A stretch of DNA of 48,746 nucleotides from Alphaproteobacteria bacterium (GCA_028285305.1 JANQPV010000032.1:1-48746), one strand, 5' to 3'. Shown: positions 25,301-35,430, counted from the first letter of the stretch. A program made the numbers and translations. Notes: generated by a model not told the origin, from the sequence alone.

Positions 25301-26029
25301 TTAGATCTCATCGATCGACGTTGGAATGCGGCCACGGCTCTGAAGCCACATCACGCCAAACAAATCACTGATCGACACCCACAGACGGTCAAATACGCCG
25401 TAATTCGACTTGCCGTGAAGCCGAGGCCGATGGTTCACATCAACAAAGCGCACTTCGTATCCTTCTCGCAAAACCAGCGCCGAGATGAAACGGTGCATAT
25501 GGTCGAAATAGGGAAGACGCAAAAAAACTTCGCGCGGAATCAGTTTCAGACCGCATCCAACATCCTGTGCTTGATCCCTCAGCAGCGTGCGACGGATTCG
25601 ATTTGCGAGCCGCGATGCAAACATCTTAATTTGACTGTCTTGGCGCTTCACCCGGCGTCCGCCGATCATGCCCAGCCGTTCATGTCCGGTCAGTTGCTCA
25701 TACAAATCCAACAGTTTTGGGATATCTGCCGGATCATTTTGGCCGTCGCCGTCGAGCGTCACCACCACCGGCGCCTGGGCGGCCAAAACACCCGTGCGAA
25801 TTGCAGAACTTTGTCCGCAATTCTTGGGATGAGAGAGGACCCGCAGCTTGCCGAACTTCTGTTTGGCGGACTTCAGGGATCCGATCGTGTCATCGTCGCT
25901 GTGATCATCAACGAATAGGATTTCGTATTCGATGCGGCCTTCCAAAGCCGACGAAATCTCCTCGATCAAAGGAAGGACATTTTCTTGTTCATTATGAACC
26001 GGGACAACGACTGAAATGGCGAGTGACAT
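25301..26029 (-). CDS. GT2 polyprenyl-phosphate glycosyltransferase (dolichol-phosphate-mannose synthase type)
   Basis: 242 aa. GT2 fold with VVVPVHNEQENVLPLIEEI at the N-terminus, the DDHSDD nucleotide-binding motif (41-46) and DGDGQNDP (93-100), the counterpart of the DxD metal motif. RPRLHGKSNYG near the C-terminus is characteristic of DPM1/ArnC-like enzymes. These enzymes load a sugar from a nucleotide donor onto undecaprenyl phosphate on the cytoplasmic face; flipped product feeds GT39/ArnT-type transferases, two of which follow on the opposite strand. It lacks the C-terminal membrane helices of ArnC. Sugar identity unknown. Confidence 0.88.
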   Translation of the reverse strand: MSLAISVVVPVHNEQENVLPLIEEISSALEGRIEYEILFVDDHSDDDTIGSLKSAKQKFGKLRVLSHPKNCGQSSAIRTGVLAAQAPVVVTLDGDGQNDPADIPKLLDLYEQLTGHERLGMIGGRRVKRQDSQIKMFASRLANRIRRTLLRDQAQDVGCGLKLIPREVFLRLPYFDHMHRFISALVLREGYEVRFVDVNHRPRLHGKSNYGVFDRLWVSISDLFGVMWLQSRGRIPTSIDEI

Positions 26030-26226
26030 ATGAAAGAATTGGCCCGGCCTGGTGAGTTACTAAAGTCATTGCGTGCATTGACTTTCCAAAGCGCGTGCTT
26101 CTATCTCATGCAAACTCTGACCTCGCAAGTTAAAGGTTACTCGCGTGTGTGAAGAAGCCCCTTCTCAACGCACGAATCCGGTAAGATTCGTTCCTGCCCC
26201 CCTCAAAACCCGAGAATGACCTATCG

Positions 26227-27957
26227 ATGAATATCATCAGCGCTCATCCCTTTAAGTTGCTCACCATAGTGACCTTGGTCATGCATTTTGCCGGTCTTTT
26301 TGCGATGCCTGTCTTGGACCGGGATGAAGCGCGCTTTGCTCAGGCCACCGCTCAAATGCTTGAGTCGGGCAATTTCGTCGAAATCAACTTCCAAGATGAG
26401 CCCCGGAATAAAAAACCGATTGGTGTACATTGGTTTCAAGCGGTTTTTGTCGGTATGCTGACCGACTCGCAGGATAGAACCGTTTGGCCGTACAGAATCC
26501 CTTCTCTCTTAGGCGCGCTCGCGGCCGTCCTGTTCACGTTTTGGGGGGGGCGTCAGATTTTTAATGAAGACATCGGTTTCTTGGCTGCGTTGTTTCTTTC
26601 CAGCACTCTTGTGTTGGCTGGTGAAGCCACAATTGCGAAGACGGATGCGGTCCTGCTCGCCTGCATCACGGCGTCGCAACTCGCTCTTGCCCGAATCTAC
26701 ATGAGTGCGCATGTGCCCGCCGGTCAACACGCCAACAAAGGTATGTTTTCCGTTCCTTCTCTTCCGCAATTCGTTTTGTGGCTTGGGTTGGCTCTGGGAA
26801 TTCTCGTCAAGGGACCCGTTGCTCCCCTCCTGTTTTTGCTGACGGCGGGTACTCTCACCATCATCGACCGGAACGTCAGATGGCTGTTTGGCACATCTCC
26901 CATTTGGGGTGCCGCTATTTTGGCAATCGTGACCCTGCCCTGGACCATCGCGATCTCATCCGCCTCCGGCACGTCGTTCTTTTCTGAAGCCTTTCTCGGG
27001 GATATCGGCCCCAAGGTCGTTGGTGGCCAAGAATCTCATGGATTTTGGCCAGGCACATATTTGTTGGCAGCGTGGGTCCTCTTGTGGCCGGCATCGCTCT
27101 ACCTCATGCCGGCATTGCGGTCCGCCTGGCTCACACGAAACACATTGGGGATAAAATTCTGTCTCGCGTGGATTATCCCTTTTTGGATCGTGTTTGAACT
27201 TATCCCTACAAAACTGCCACACTATGTGTTGCCCACGTTTCCAGCCATAGCCTTGTTGAGCGCTGTCTATGTCTATCGATATGTCAACAGCATCCGGCAC
27301 TCTAATCCGCACGATGACCAGATCATCCGGTGGGTGAATTCCGTCATTTGGCTCGGGATTGGAGTTTTGATTGCTGCAAGTATTGCCTTCTTGCCGCCGT
27401 TTCACAGCGCGGAGGCTTTGGAGCCTGTGTTCTATGGAGCATGTGCGATTGCCGTCGGATCGCTCATCATATACATTTTGCACATCCTCAATCGGCACGT
27501 CACAGCGTCTCTGGCGCTCGTGGTCCTCGCGACAGTGACCTTCTACTCGTTGCTGAGCTTCACGCTTCCTGCACTGACAAACCTTCAGGTCAGTCACCGC
27601 TTGGAGAAAAAAATCGACGATTGGGCCGAAAAACAAGGATTGGAGGATCGCCCGCGGGTTGTTGCATCGGGGTATTCCGAGCCCAGCATGGTCTTTCTTC
27701 TGGGAACTGAGACGCAACTCGGACCAGCCGACGTTGCGGCCCAAGCGATCGCGAGCGATCCAGGGGTCGTTGCTGTCGTAGAAAAAGAGCATCAAAGAGA
27801 CTTTCAGAAGGCAATTGAGATCCAGGGAGTTGCGGTTGAGAAAATTGATGAAGTCGAAGGGTTCAACTATTCAAGAGGCAAAACCGTCGTTTTGTCTTTA
27901 TACAGACAACGCCTGGTTCGTGAGCAAGCCGAATTGAACGCCAGTCAGCCGCGATGA
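26227..27957 (+). CDS. ArnT-like GT39 membrane glycosyltransferase
   Basis: 576 aa, about ten to twelve membrane segments. The first periplasmic loop has VLDRDEARFAQATAQML, the conserved acidic motif of PMT/ArnT enzymes, followed by the GNFVEINFQDEPRNKKPIG stretch typical of the ArnT side of the family. A ~100-residue soluble C-terminal part follows the membrane block (from about HRLEKKIDDW). The enzyme transfers a sugar from undecaprenyl phosphate to lipid A, another lipid or a protein in the periplasm. It lies ~200 bp downstream of and divergent from the DPM1-like gene. A second GT39 gene follows 50 bp later. Confidence 0.88.
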   Translation: MNIISAHPFKLLTIVTLVMHFAGLFAMPVLDRDEARFAQATAQMLESGNFVEINFQDEPRNKKPIGVHWFQAVFVGMLTDSQDRTVWPYRIPSLLGALAAVLFTFWGGRQIFNEDIGFLAALFLSSTLVLAGEATIAKTDAVLLACITASQLALARIYMSAHVPAGQHANKGMFSVPSLPQFVLWLGLALGILVKGPVAPLLFLLTAGTLTIIDRNVRWLFGTSPIWGAAILAIVTLPWTIAISSASGTSFFSEAFLGDIGPKVVGGQESHGFWPGTYLLAAWVLLWPASLYLMPALRSAWLTRNTLGIKFCLAWIIPFWIVFELIPTKLPHYVLPTFPAIALLSAVYVYRYVNSIRHSNPHDDQIIRWVNSVIWLGIGVLIAASIAFLPPFHSAEALEPVFYGACAIAVGSLIIYILHILNRHVTASLALVVLATVTFYSLLSFTLPALTNLQVSHRLEKKIDDWAEKQGLEDRPRVVASGYSEPSMVFLLGTETQLGPADVAAQAIASDPGVVAVVEKEHQRDFQKAIEIQGVAVEKIDEVEGFNYSRGKTVVLSLYRQRLVREQAELNASQPR

Positions 27958-28007
27958 CTGGATAGTATCTTGGTTCGCGTAAGATTCGACCCTCGGGGGA
28001 GCACTAG

Positions 28008-29489
28008 ATGAGACCAGCAAAGAGCTTAGCTCTGGGTGCTGATGAGCGGAATTTTTTGCGCCTGCTTTTGCTTGTTGTAGCTGCAATCACCATTGTTCGC
28101 GGCGTTGTGCTGTTTTTATCTCCCCTCGAACTTGCGCCTGACGAAGCTCAGTATTGGGATTGGAGCCGCGACTTCGCTTTCGGTTATTTCTCAAAACCTC
28201 CGATGATCGCTTGGGTGATCGGACTCGCCTCCTCCGTTTGCGGCTCTGGAGAGGCCTGTCTGCGCCTACCTTCGCCGCTTCTTCATGGGGCCACGTCTAT
28301 CGTTCTGTTCTTTCTGGCCAGGTCTTTGTTCGATACAAAGACGGGATTTTGGGTAGGTGTCACATACTGTCTCTTGCCGGGAATCTCCTTTTCATCGGGA
28401 CTGATTTCAACGGATGTGCCGCTTCTCTTCTTTTGGTCGGTTTCGCTCTTGAGCTTCGAGCGCGTCTTAGCAACGAGGAAGCCCGTCTGGTTCGCTGTGT
28501 TCGGCGTCGCCCTCGGTCTGGGCTTCATGTCGAAATACGCCATGATCTACTTTCCCTTAGGTATGGCGCTGTTTGTGCTCGTCTCTCCGGCGGACCGAAA
28601 AATCTTAGCTGATTTTCGTCTTTATGCTGCGTTAGGGTTGGCGTTGCTCATCTTAGCTCCGAATCTTTTGTGGAATGCTAACAATGACTTCACCACATTC
28701 TCCCATACCGCTGCGAATGCAAACTGGCGCGATGTCACGTTCAACTTTGAAGGCACATTTGATTTCTTAGCAGATCAAATTGCTATTATCGGTCCCCTCT
28801 TCTTCTTGGCCTTGATCTATCTTTCCTTCCGGACGCTGGCTAACTTCGGCGCGCAAGAGCGCGGCGTCTTGTACGTCTTGCCTTTCGTCTTGCCGCCCCT
28901 CGTCATCATTTTGGGCCAGGGCTTCATATCGCGCGCGAATGGAAATTGGGCAGCCGTTGCGTATCCGGCTGCGACCGTTCTCGTGGTCGCTTTGCTCATT
29001 CAGCTTCGTGCATGGTGGGTCATTCATGGGTCCACGGCCCTTCATGCGGTCGCCGCCCTCTTCCTTTACGCCCTCTCCGTCAATCTGACCCTGGTAGAGC
29101 AGGTGGGAATGGAAAACGCATTCAAGCGCGTGCGCGGTTGGAGCACGTTTGGCGAATACGTTAACGGGCTGACGATGGAGCACAACATAGATGCTCTGTT
29201 GATTGATGATCGTCTCTTTGCCGTCGAACTCTTGTATTACGGCCAGCCCGCCAGCGACCACATGTATATGTGGGATTACAATGGGGTTCCAGACAGCCAC
29301 TATGAACTTAAGGCAACATACGCTGGGCAAACGGATGGTCCCCTGTTGCTGATCAGCCGGGGTGAAACCCCTCCCGGCGTCGTACAGAGGTTTTCACAGA
29401 GTGAACGATTGGCGCCGCTGACAGTTCCCCTCGGAGGCACGAAAGAGCGCGTTGTGCACTTTCACATCGTCGAGGGATTCGACAAATAG
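28008..29489 (+). CDS. Second GT39-family membrane glycosyltransferase
   Basis: 493 aa, many membrane helices. ELAPDEAQYWDWSRDFAFGY carries the Asp-Glu pair of GT39 enzymes, and YFSKPPMIAWVIG is the following conserved loop motif. A ~120-aa soluble tail after the last helices ends GGTKERVVHFHIVEGFD. It is less ArnT-like than its neighbour and closer to PMT_2-type glycosyltransferases. GGGGGAG precedes the start. Being co-directional and 50 bp away, it probably shares a transcript with the first GT39; they may add different sugars or act on different acceptors. Confidence 0.88.
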   Translation: MRPAKSLALGADERNFLRLLLLVVAAITIVRGVVLFLSPLELAPDEAQYWDWSRDFAFGYFSKPPMIAWVIGLASSVCGSGEACLRLPSPLLHGATSIVLFFLARSLFDTKTGFWVGVTYCLLPGISFSSGLISTDVPLLFFWSVSLLSFERVLATRKPVWFAVFGVALGLGFMSKYAMIYFPLGMALFVLVSPADRKILADFRLYAALGLALLILAPNLLWNANNDFTTFSHTAANANWRDVTFNFEGTFDFLADQIAIIGPLFFLALIYLSFRTLANFGAQERGVLYVLPFVLPPLVIILGQGFISRANGNWAAVAYPAATVLVVALLIQLRAWWVIHGSTALHAVAALFLYALSVNLTLVEQVGMENAFKRVRGWSTFGEYVNGLTMEHNIDALLIDDRLFAVELLYYGQPASDHMYMWDYNGVPDSHYELKATYAGQTDGPLLLISRGETPPGVVQRFSQSERLAPLTVPLGGTKERVVHFHIVEGFDK

Positions 29490-29500
29490 GAGCGCACTCG

Positions 29501-29517
29501 AACCGTTCATCGGTTTT
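29501..29517. terminator. Weak hairpin between convergent glycosyltransferase genes
   Basis: AACCG-ttcat-CGGTT followed by TT lies 11 bp after the GT39 stop. The stem is short; possibly a weak terminator. Confidence 0.25.
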
Positions 29518-29549
29518 CCCACATCAGCGCTCCCAAGGCACCTTACGGG

Positions 29550-30842
29550 TCATACAAGCGAGCGGCGCATCGTTCTGGTCGTGGAGACAGCCAGTTCCTT
29601 TGCCTTTAGCACGCAATAGAGGCTGCCATAGAGCGCCCATGACCCAGCCACACCCAACCATAAGACAAGGAGCGGATAGCCCTTGACACGGTTTGAGATG
29701 AAATAGCGGGGGAGAATCTTCATTTTCTCATACGCTGCAAACGATCTTCGCCGCGTTTCCGAGGCCGGTTGCTGAAGTACTTCTAAGCCGGGTACGAAGC
29801 AAATGCGACCACCTGCGTCGGCGAAGCGATCACAAAAATCCGAAGATCCCAGATACTCCTGATAGCGCTCATTCATCCCATCAATGGACCAATAATCGCT
29901 TATCGGCATCATCAGAGGCGCCCCGGACAGGACCGGCACTTCTTGGGTTTCATCTGGACACGTCTCTTCAGGTTGACTGAGCCCGCGGAACGCGGGATGG
30001 GAGCTGAACCGCGCCAGTCCAAGCGCATCCACAGCCGCGCGCCAAGGCGTCAGCTTTTCTCTGCGGTAGCCGGTCTTCTCGAACCCTTCTGGGGTAATCA
30101 ATTTCGGACCTAAGATCCAAGGTTTCTCTAGGCTGAGGCCTTCAAAGACCAAATCCTTCAAGGCCGTGCGCGGCAATATGCTCTCTGGAGTCAGGATACA
30201 AATATAATCGCCTTTCGCCGCTTTCGCCCCCAAATTGCACGCTTTGGAGTAGCCGACATCGCCGTGGCCTGTTATCAGGACAACCCGCGCATCCCGGTCG
30301 GCAAGGGCAAAGAGCCCCGCCGTAACCTCCGGCGCATTGCCATTGTCGACCACGATGAGTTCGAACGGTTGGGTTTGCGACAGTACTGCGGCTAGGCACG
30401 CGTCCAAAGCGTCACTGCTGTGGCGGGTGACGACAACGACACTCACAATCGCCTTTGCCGCTTCGAGGCGCGCTGAGGGCGCAACTGCAGTCCGATCGAG
30501 CGCTTGCTCTTGCTTGCGCCGTTCCAACTCTTCTGCAGCCGCCGCTTCAGCCCGGACAAGAATGGATTTCAGTTCGGGTTTTTTGGGCGAATCGGCTGGT
30601 TCGGATTTGGCAGCAGGCCCCGCGTCCCGCCCGGTGTCCGCTCGCTTTCCCAAAATGTGTTCTTTGAGGGACGTATGCGGCTTCTTGGATTTGGGCTTAA
30701 GCTCTGCAGACTTCGCAGCCTCAGGTTTCGCTTCTTTCGAAGCGCCGCTGTCCTGCTGGTCCCGCTTCGCCGCCGGCGCTTCGGCTACCTGTTCGACTTC
30801 TTCTTCGAGGGCGGACTCTTTTACCTTTGCCTGACTTTTCAT
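29550..30842 (-). CDS. GT2 glycosyltransferase with long disordered N-terminus
   Basis: 430 aa from ATG 30842 (GTG two codons upstream is possible). Residues 1-~125 are low complexity, rich in Ala, Lys, Glu, Pro and Ser, ending in a helix with VRAEAAAAEELERRKQEQAL. The GT2 domain starts at IVSVVVVTRHSSDALDACLA; LIVVDNGNAPEV and GYSKACNLGAKAAKGDYICI follow. The acidic residue of the DxD motif appears as LTPES, so metal binding is uncertain. The C-terminal ~45 residues hold membrane segments (YPLLVLWLGVAGSWALYGS). It resembles rhamnosyl-type transferases of cell-wall polymers. It is co-oriented with rmlA/rmlB, 67 bp downstream of rmlA, so it may use the dTDP-sugar made there. Confidence 0.75.
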   Translation of the reverse strand: MKSQAKVKESALEEEVEQVAEAPAAKRDQQDSGASKEAKPEAAKSAELKPKSKKPHTSLKEHILGKRADTGRDAGPAAKSEPADSPKKPELKSILVRAEAAAAEELERRKQEQALDRTAVAPSARLEAAKAIVSVVVVTRHSSDALDACLAAVLSQTQPFELIVVDNGNAPEVTAGLFALADRDARVVLITGHGDVGYSKACNLGAKAAKGDYICILTPESILPRTALKDLVFEGLSLEKPWILGPKLITPEGFEKTGYRREKLTPWRAAVDALGLARFSSHPAFRGLSQPEETCPDETQEVPVLSGAPLMMPISDYWSIDGMNERYQEYLGSSDFCDRFADAGGRICFVPGLEVLQQPASETRRRSFAAYEKMKILPRYFISNRVKGYPLLVLWLGVAGSWALYGSLYCVLKAKELAVSTTRTMRRSLV

Positions 30843-30909
30843 GCGCACGGAGACTCAAAATTGCCAAAGGAATCAGTGCAACTCTACGTGAGTCGCCCCG
30901 CGTGCGTCA

Positions 30910-31788
30910 TTAAAATATCGTTCCCGGTTCCAACAATCTGAACAAGTACTGTCCATAGGAACTTTTTTTGAGGGGTTCGGCCCACTCGACGAGCTCTTCC
31001 CGTGAGATCCAACCGGAGCGAAGCGCAATTTCCTCCGGACACGCAATGCGCAGGCTTTGGCGCTGCTCCACTGTTTTCACGAAATCGGCCGCTTCAACAA
31101 GGGCCTCGTGGGTGCCTGTATCGAACCAGCAATAGCCGCGCCCCAACAATTCGACCTCCAACTGTCCCTTCTGAAGATAGAATTCGTTAACGCTGGTGAT
31201 CTCCAGCTCACCGCGATCGGACGGCCGAATGTCCTTTGCAATGTCAACCACTTGATTGTCATAGAAGTAGAGCCCGGTGACCGCCCAATTCGATTGTGGA
31301 TTGCTTGGCTTTTCTTCGATCGCGATTGGTTTGGCGTCGCTATCGAGTGTTACGACACCGAAGCGTTCGGGGTCGGCGACGGAGCATGCAAATATGGTTG
31401 CCCCTTCGTCGCGGCCAGCAGCGCGCCTGAGAGAAGAGGTCAGCCCATGACCGTGAAAGATGTTGTCCCCTAAAACCAACGCGCACCCGTCTCCGTCGAC
31501 GAAGTTTTCACCGATGATAAAGGCCTGCGCCAAGCCTTCGGGAGCGGGCTGCACCGCGTACTGAAGGCTTATGCCCCATTGGGATCCATCACCCAGCAGA
31601 CTATGAAAAAGGGGCTGATCGTGCGGTGTGGTGATGATGAGGATGTCCCTGATTCCGGCCAGCATAAGGGTGCTCAGGGGATAGAAGATCATCGGTTTGT
31701 TGTAGACCGGCAGAAGTTGCTTGCTGACGACTTGGGTCACGGGGTAAAGGCGGGTGCCGGAGCCGCCTGCCAGAACGATCCCTTTCAT
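30910..31788 (-). CDS. rmlA: Glucose-1-phosphate thymidylyltransferase
   Basis: 292 aa, normal for RmlA (RfbA). The nucleotide-binding signature [11 protein letters not shown] starts at residue ~8, followed by [20 protein letters not shown], the strongly conserved core. [13 protein letters not shown] carries the Asp that binds the metal-nucleotide. It makes dTDP-glucose from glucose-1-phosphate and dTTP. Its ATG overlaps the rmlB stop by ATGA, so the two are coupled. The rmlC and rmlD genes of the rhamnose route are not in the window, so the end product may be another dTDP-6-deoxysugar or they lie elsewhere. Confidence 0.95.
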   Translation of the reverse strand: MKGIVLAGGSGTRLYPVTQVVSKQLLPVYNKPMIFYPLSTLMLAGIRDILIITTPHDQPLFHSLLGDGSQWGISLQYAVQPAPEGLAQAFIIGENFVDGDGCALVLGDNIFHGHGLTSSLRRAAGRDEGATIFACSVADPERFGVVTLDSDAKPIAIEEKPSNPQSNWAVTGLYFYDNQVVDIAKDIRPSDRGELEITSVNEFYLQKGQLEVELLGRGYCWFDTGTHEALVEAADFVKTVEQRQSLRIACPEEIALRSGWISREELVEWAEPLKKSSYGQYLFRLLEPGTIF

Positions 31789-32852
31789 AAGGCGCCTCTC
31801 GTTAGCCCGAGGCGCTCGCCTGCATAAATGTCCGGTTCAGTTTGCCAAGCGCCGGTGCCCAGATACCAAAGAATAGTCTTCCGCAGTCCGGTTTCAAACG
31901 TTTCTCGGGGTTTCCATCCCAGTTCCTGTTCGATTTTTGAGGACTCAACCGCGTACCGAAAATCATGGCCAGGCCGGTCCGTGACGAACGTGATTTGGTC
32001 GCGAAAATCGCTTTGGACGCACGGCTGACATTCGTTCAAGACATCGCAAATGGCCTCAACCACTTGTAAATTGGTGCGCTCGGCACTGCCCCCGATGGTG
32101 TAGGTTTCGCCGATCTTTCCCTTCTCCAAAACCAGCCTTAACGCTCTCGCATGATCTTCGACGTGAAGCCAATCGCGCACATTCTGACCATCGCCATAAA
32201 CGGGGAGAGAATCGCCCGCCAACGCCTTGGAAATCATCAGAGGAATGAGCTTCTCGGGAAACTGGTGAGGGCCGTAATTGTTGGAGCAATTGGTCAGGAC
32301 CACAGGCAGACCGTAGGTTTCATGCCAAGCCCGTACAAAATGATCGGCGGCCGCTTTGCTCGCTGAATAGGGCGAATTGGGCGCATAGGGACTTTCCTCC
32401 GTAAACACGCCATCAGGCCCAAGGGAGCCGAACACTTCGTCTGTTGAAATGTGATGGAAGCGGAAGCGGTTCTTTTCCGCCGCATCCAGATCCGACCAAT
32501 ACCAGCGCGCGGTATCCAGGAGAATTTGTGTTCCCACCACATTGGTGCGTACGAATTCGCCGGGGCCGTCGATGGAGCGGTCCACATGGGACTCGGCGGC
32601 CAAGTGCATGACGGCCTCAGGGCGGTGGCGTTCGAAAACGCGTTTGAGGGCCGTGCCGTCGCAGATATCGATCTGCTCCAGGACATAGCGATTGGCGCAG
32701 CGTGTATCGAGGCCCTCCAAGGCGCCTAAATTCGCAGCGTAGGTGAGCTTGTCCACATTGATAACGGAGACGTCCGTTTCGCTGAGATATTGGCGCACAA
32801 CCGCCGAGCCGATAAAGCCTGCCCCGCCTGTGACGAGCACCCGCACATCCAT
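31785..32852 (-). CDS. rmlB: dTDP-glucose 4,6-dehydratase
   Basis: 355 aa. NAD-binding Rossmann motif [12 protein letters not shown] at the N-terminus; [15 protein letters not shown]; catalytic [10 protein letters not shown] with the Asp-Glu pair; and [13 protein letters not shown] with Tyr-x3-Lys. [10 protein letters not shown] and the ENVR-like segment complete the SDR-extended RmlB set. It converts dTDP-glucose to dTDP-4-keto-6-deoxyglucose. The ATG at 32852 follows TTGGGAGA. It is first in the rmlB-rmlA-GT2 run. The spacer to thrS holds palindromic repeats. Confidence 0.95.
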   Translation of the reverse strand: MDVRVLVTGGAGFIGSAVVRQYLSETDVSVINVDKLTYAANLGALEGLDTRCANRYVLEQIDICDGTALKRVFERHRPEAVMHLAAESHVDRSIDGPGEFVRTNVVGTQILLDTARWYWSDLDAAEKNRFRFHHISTDEVFGSLGPDGVFTEESPYAPNSPYSASKAAADHFVRAWHETYGLPVVLTNCSNNYGPHQFPEKLIPLMISKALAGDSLPVYGDGQNVRDWLHVEDHARALRLVLEKGKIGETYTIGGSAERTNLQVVEAICDVLNECQPCVQSDFRDQITFVTDRPGHDFRYAVESSKIEQELGWKPRETFETGLRKTILWYLGTGAWQTEPDIYAGERLGLTRGAL

Positions 32853-32939
32853 TCTCCCAAGGTTTTCTTTTGGGACGAGTATGGCGGAGAGGGGTTAGAA
32901 TTTGTTTACCGTAAGGGGGTGCTGGCAGAGTGTCTTTCA

Positions 32940-33043
32940 TTTCCCCGCCAAGCGAGCAAAGCGAGCGCTGAGCGGGGATCTAGAGCGACCCCGAAACAGT
33001 GTGGGCCCCCGGTCTCGCGCTGCGCGCGGCCGGGGGAATGACG
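32940..33043. repeat. Palindromic dispersed repeats between rmlB and thrS
   Basis: Two adjacent imperfect hairpins: CCCCGC...GCGGGG around 32943-32977, and GGCCCCCGG...CCGGGGG ending in the AATGACG motif around 33003-33043. Both have the look of the 'GTCATTCCCCG' class of dispersed bacterial palindromes also seen at 35965-39840. Confidence 0.7.
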
Positions 33044-33063
33044 GTGTTGGGTGGATGTCGGAG

Positions 33064-34998
33064 TTACCGCAAATCGGGCGGCGTCGCCTCCGTTACCAAA
33101 TCCTTAATGGCCTGATCGAGGGACACGACCTTCTGGTCCTTTTGGCCGAGGCGGCGCAGCGAGACGGCGCGGTCTTCGGCCTCTTTTTTGCCGACCACGG
33201 CGATCACCGGCACTTTGCCGACGGAGTGCTCGCGGACTTTGTAGTTGATCTTTTCGTTGCGCACGTCGAGATCGACAAGAAGACCGGCCTTTTCCATTTC
33301 CGCCATGACCTCGCGGGCATAGGGTTCGGCCTCGGACGTGATCGTCGCCACCACCACCTGGCGTGGGGCCAGCCAAAGGGGGAACTTGCCCGCATGGTGT
33401 TCGATCAAGATGCCGAGGAACCGCTCCATCGACCCCAGGATCGCCCGGTGGAGCATCACGGGCCGGTGCTTCTCGCCGTCTTCGCCGATATAGTTCGCAT
33501 CAAGACGTTCCGGCAGGACGAAGTCAAGCTGGAGCGTGCCGCATTGCCACGTGCGGCCGATGGCGTCGCGCAGATGAAACTCCAGCTTCGGCCCGTAAAA
33601 GGCGCCTTCATTCTCGAGCTTTTCAACTTCGACGCCGGCCGCGATCGCTGCTTTTTCGAGCTGCGATTCCGCCAGGTCCCAGACTTCGTCAGTACCCGCG
33701 CGTACATCCGGGCGGAGCGCCAGTTTGACCGAATGGAGTTCGACTTCCAACTCCTCGTAAACGAGATTCAGAAGCTCGATGAACTTTCGCGTTTCGCCTT
33801 CGACCTGGTCTTCCGTACAGAATATATGCGCATCGTCTTGCGCCATTTGCCGGACGCGCATGGCGCCGTGCAGCGCGCCCGAAGCTTCGCAGCGGTGGAG
33901 GCCGTCGAACTCGGCGTATTTCAGCGGAAGATCCCGGTAGGACTTAATGCCCTGGTTGAAGATCTGGATATGGCCGGGGCAATTCATGGGTTTCACGGCG
34001 AGCGTCTCCCCCTCCTCCGTGTTGGCCACAAACATATTGTCCCGGAACTTCTCCCAGTGACCGGATTTCTCCCACAAAGAGCGATCCATGATCTGGGGCG
34101 TCTTAACCTCAACGTAGCCTTCCCGCTCAATCCGTCGGCGGACATAGTCCAGCACCGTCCGGTACAAGCGCCAGCCTCTGGGATGCCAGAAGATCATGCC
34201 TTTGGCTTCTTCCTGGATGTGAAAGAGATCCATTTCTCGGCCGAGGCGGCGGTGATCGCGCTTTTCGGCTTCTTCCAGCATGTGAAGGTGCGCTTTGAGC
34301 TCCTTCTCGCTGGCCCAAGCCGTGCCGTAGATGCGCTGGAGCATCTCGTTGTTGGAGTCGCCGCGCCAATAGGCGCCTGCAAGCTTCGTCAGCTTAAACG
34401 CTTTGCCGAGCTTGCCCGTGGAGGGCAGATGGGGGCCGACGCAGAGATCGAGCCACTCGCCTTGACGGTAGACACTGATCTCTTCATCTGCAGGCAGATT
34501 TTCGATGATCTCCGCCTTGTAGTGCTCGCCGATCTCTTTGAAATGGGCGATCGCCTTGTCCCGGGTCCAGACCTCGCGGATGATTTCCAGATCCCGGTCG
34601 ACGATTTCCTTCATGCGCACCTCGATCTGTTCAAGATCTGCCTCGCTGAAGGATTCTTCCCTCGCGAAGTCGTAGTAGAATCCGTGTTCGATGACCGGCC
34701 CAATCGTGACCTGCGTGCCGGGGAAAAGTTCCTGGACCGCTTGGGCGAGCACATGGGCGGCGTCATGGCGCAGGACTTCTACGCCATCGTCCGTGTCCTT
34801 CGTAATGACCTCGACGGCAACATCGCTCGCGATTTCCGTCGAAAGGTCTTTCATTTGACCATCGACTTTGAGGGCGATGGCTTTCTTGGCCAGGGATTTG
34901 CTGATGGATTCGGCGAACTCAAACCCGGAAATCGGTTGATCGAATTCGCGTTTGGATCCGTCGGGCAACGTTACATTTATCATTGTATTCTCATTCAC
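33064..34998 (-). CDS. thrS: Threonine--tRNA ligase
   Basis: 644 aa, full length. N-terminal TGS domain ([19 protein letters not shown]), then the SAD editing domain with [17 protein letters not shown] and [19 protein letters not shown]. The class II core has [12 protein letters not shown] with the zinc Cys, motif 2 ([20 protein letters not shown] then DDAHIFC), and the C-terminal anticodon-binding domain. It charges tRNA-Thr. ATG 34998 overlaps the yidD stop (ATGA); ATG 34983 five codons in is the start closer to the family norm, and neither has a strong ribosome site. Confidence 0.97.
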   Translation of the reverse strand: MNENTMINVTLPDGSKREFDQPISGFEFAESISKSLAKKAIALKVDGQMKDLSTEIASDVAVEVITKDTDDGVEVLRHDAAHVLAQAVQELFPGTQVTIGPVIEHGFYYDFAREESFSEADLEQIEVRMKEIVDRDLEIIREVWTRDKAIAHFKEIGEHYKAEIIENLPADEEISVYRQGEWLDLCVGPHLPSTGKLGKAFKLTKLAGAYWRGDSNNEMLQRIYGTAWASEKELKAHLHMLEEAEKRDHRRLGREMDLFHIQEEAKGMIFWHPRGWRLYRTVLDYVRRRIEREGYVEVKTPQIMDRSLWEKSGHWEKFRDNMFVANTEEGETLAVKPMNCPGHIQIFNQGIKSYRDLPLKYAEFDGLHRCEASGALHGAMRVRQMAQDDAHIFCTEDQVEGETRKFIELLNLVYEELEVELHSVKLALRPDVRAGTDEVWDLAESQLEKAAIAAGVEVEKLENEGAFYGPKLEFHLRDAIGRTWQCGTLQLDFVLPERLDANYIGEDGEKHRPVMLHRAILGSMERFLGILIEHHAGKFPLWLAPRQVVVATITSEAEPYAREVMAEMEKAGLLVDLDVRNEKINYKVREHSVGKVPVIAVVGKKEAEDRAVSLRRLGQKDQKVVSLDQAIKDLVTEATPPDLR

Positions 34999-35330
34999 TT
35001 TGCTTCGGGTGCAGCAGCTTTATCCGTGTGCTGTGCACTCTTACGTTCCTTATTTGACCAAATCCCGTATTTCCAACCCTGCCAGATAGGGTGCGTTTCG
35101 TATATGTGCTCCGGCACCGGATCAAAGCCCGAAGAGCCGCCGGGACGACAGCGGCAGATGCGCGAGAGCATGAGCCACCCGCCCCGCCAGGAGCCGTGAC
35201 GGTCGAGCGCCTCCAAGGCATATTCCGAACAGGTCGGCAGGTGCCGGCATCGGCGCCCCAAAAAGTAAGACGCCGTGTAGCGATAGAAATAGATGCCCGC
35301 CTTAAGCACCGGGCGACCAAAGTCCATCAT
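34995..35330 (-). CDS. yidD: Membrane protein insertion efficiency factor YidD
   Basis: 111 aa. The core is typical: [39 protein letters not shown], then the Cys-rich RICRCRPGG and GFDPVP. YidD assists YidC/Sec-dependent insertion of inner-membrane proteins and is membrane associated through an amphipathic helix. The ~25-residue charged tail ([12 protein letters not shown]) is extra. It overlaps thrS by 4 nt, an unusual functional pairing but seen in related alphaproteobacteria as I recall. Confidence 0.93.
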   Translation of the reverse strand: MMDFGRPVLKAGIYFYRYTASYFLGRRCRHLPTCSEYALEALDRHGSWRGGWLMLSRICRCRPGGSSGFDPVPEHIYETHPIWQGWKYGIWSNKERKSAQHTDKAAAPEAK

Positions 35331-35364
35331 GGCCCACTCAACTCACATCACCTAGAGAGGCGTT

Positions 35365-35391
35365 GGTTAACATAAATTGGGAAAAGGTTAA
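35365..35391 (-). promoter_or_regulatory. Paired TTAACC sites upstream of yidD-thrS
   Basis: On the minus strand TTAACC occurs twice with a 15-bp gap (35386-35391 and 35365-35370), two helical turns apart. TTAACC is the half-site of the cell-cycle regulator CtrA, but the usual spacing is 7 bp, so this is weak. Confidence 0.2.
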
Positions 35392-35430
35392 GATTTTATG
35401 CGCGCGCGCCACATAGCACGGCCCCGGGTC

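Noticed and set aside
26181-27988. Shared 10-mer GTAAGATTCG upstream of both GT39 genes (26181 and 27979)
   Set aside because: Distances to the start codons differ (37 and 20 bp) and a 10-bp match between two spacers can arise by chance.
32902-35199. A 765-codon open frame on the plus strand opposite thrS
   Set aside because: thrS on the other strand is certain, and the plus frame shows no motif and reads like a codon-bias shadow. It also runs through yidD.
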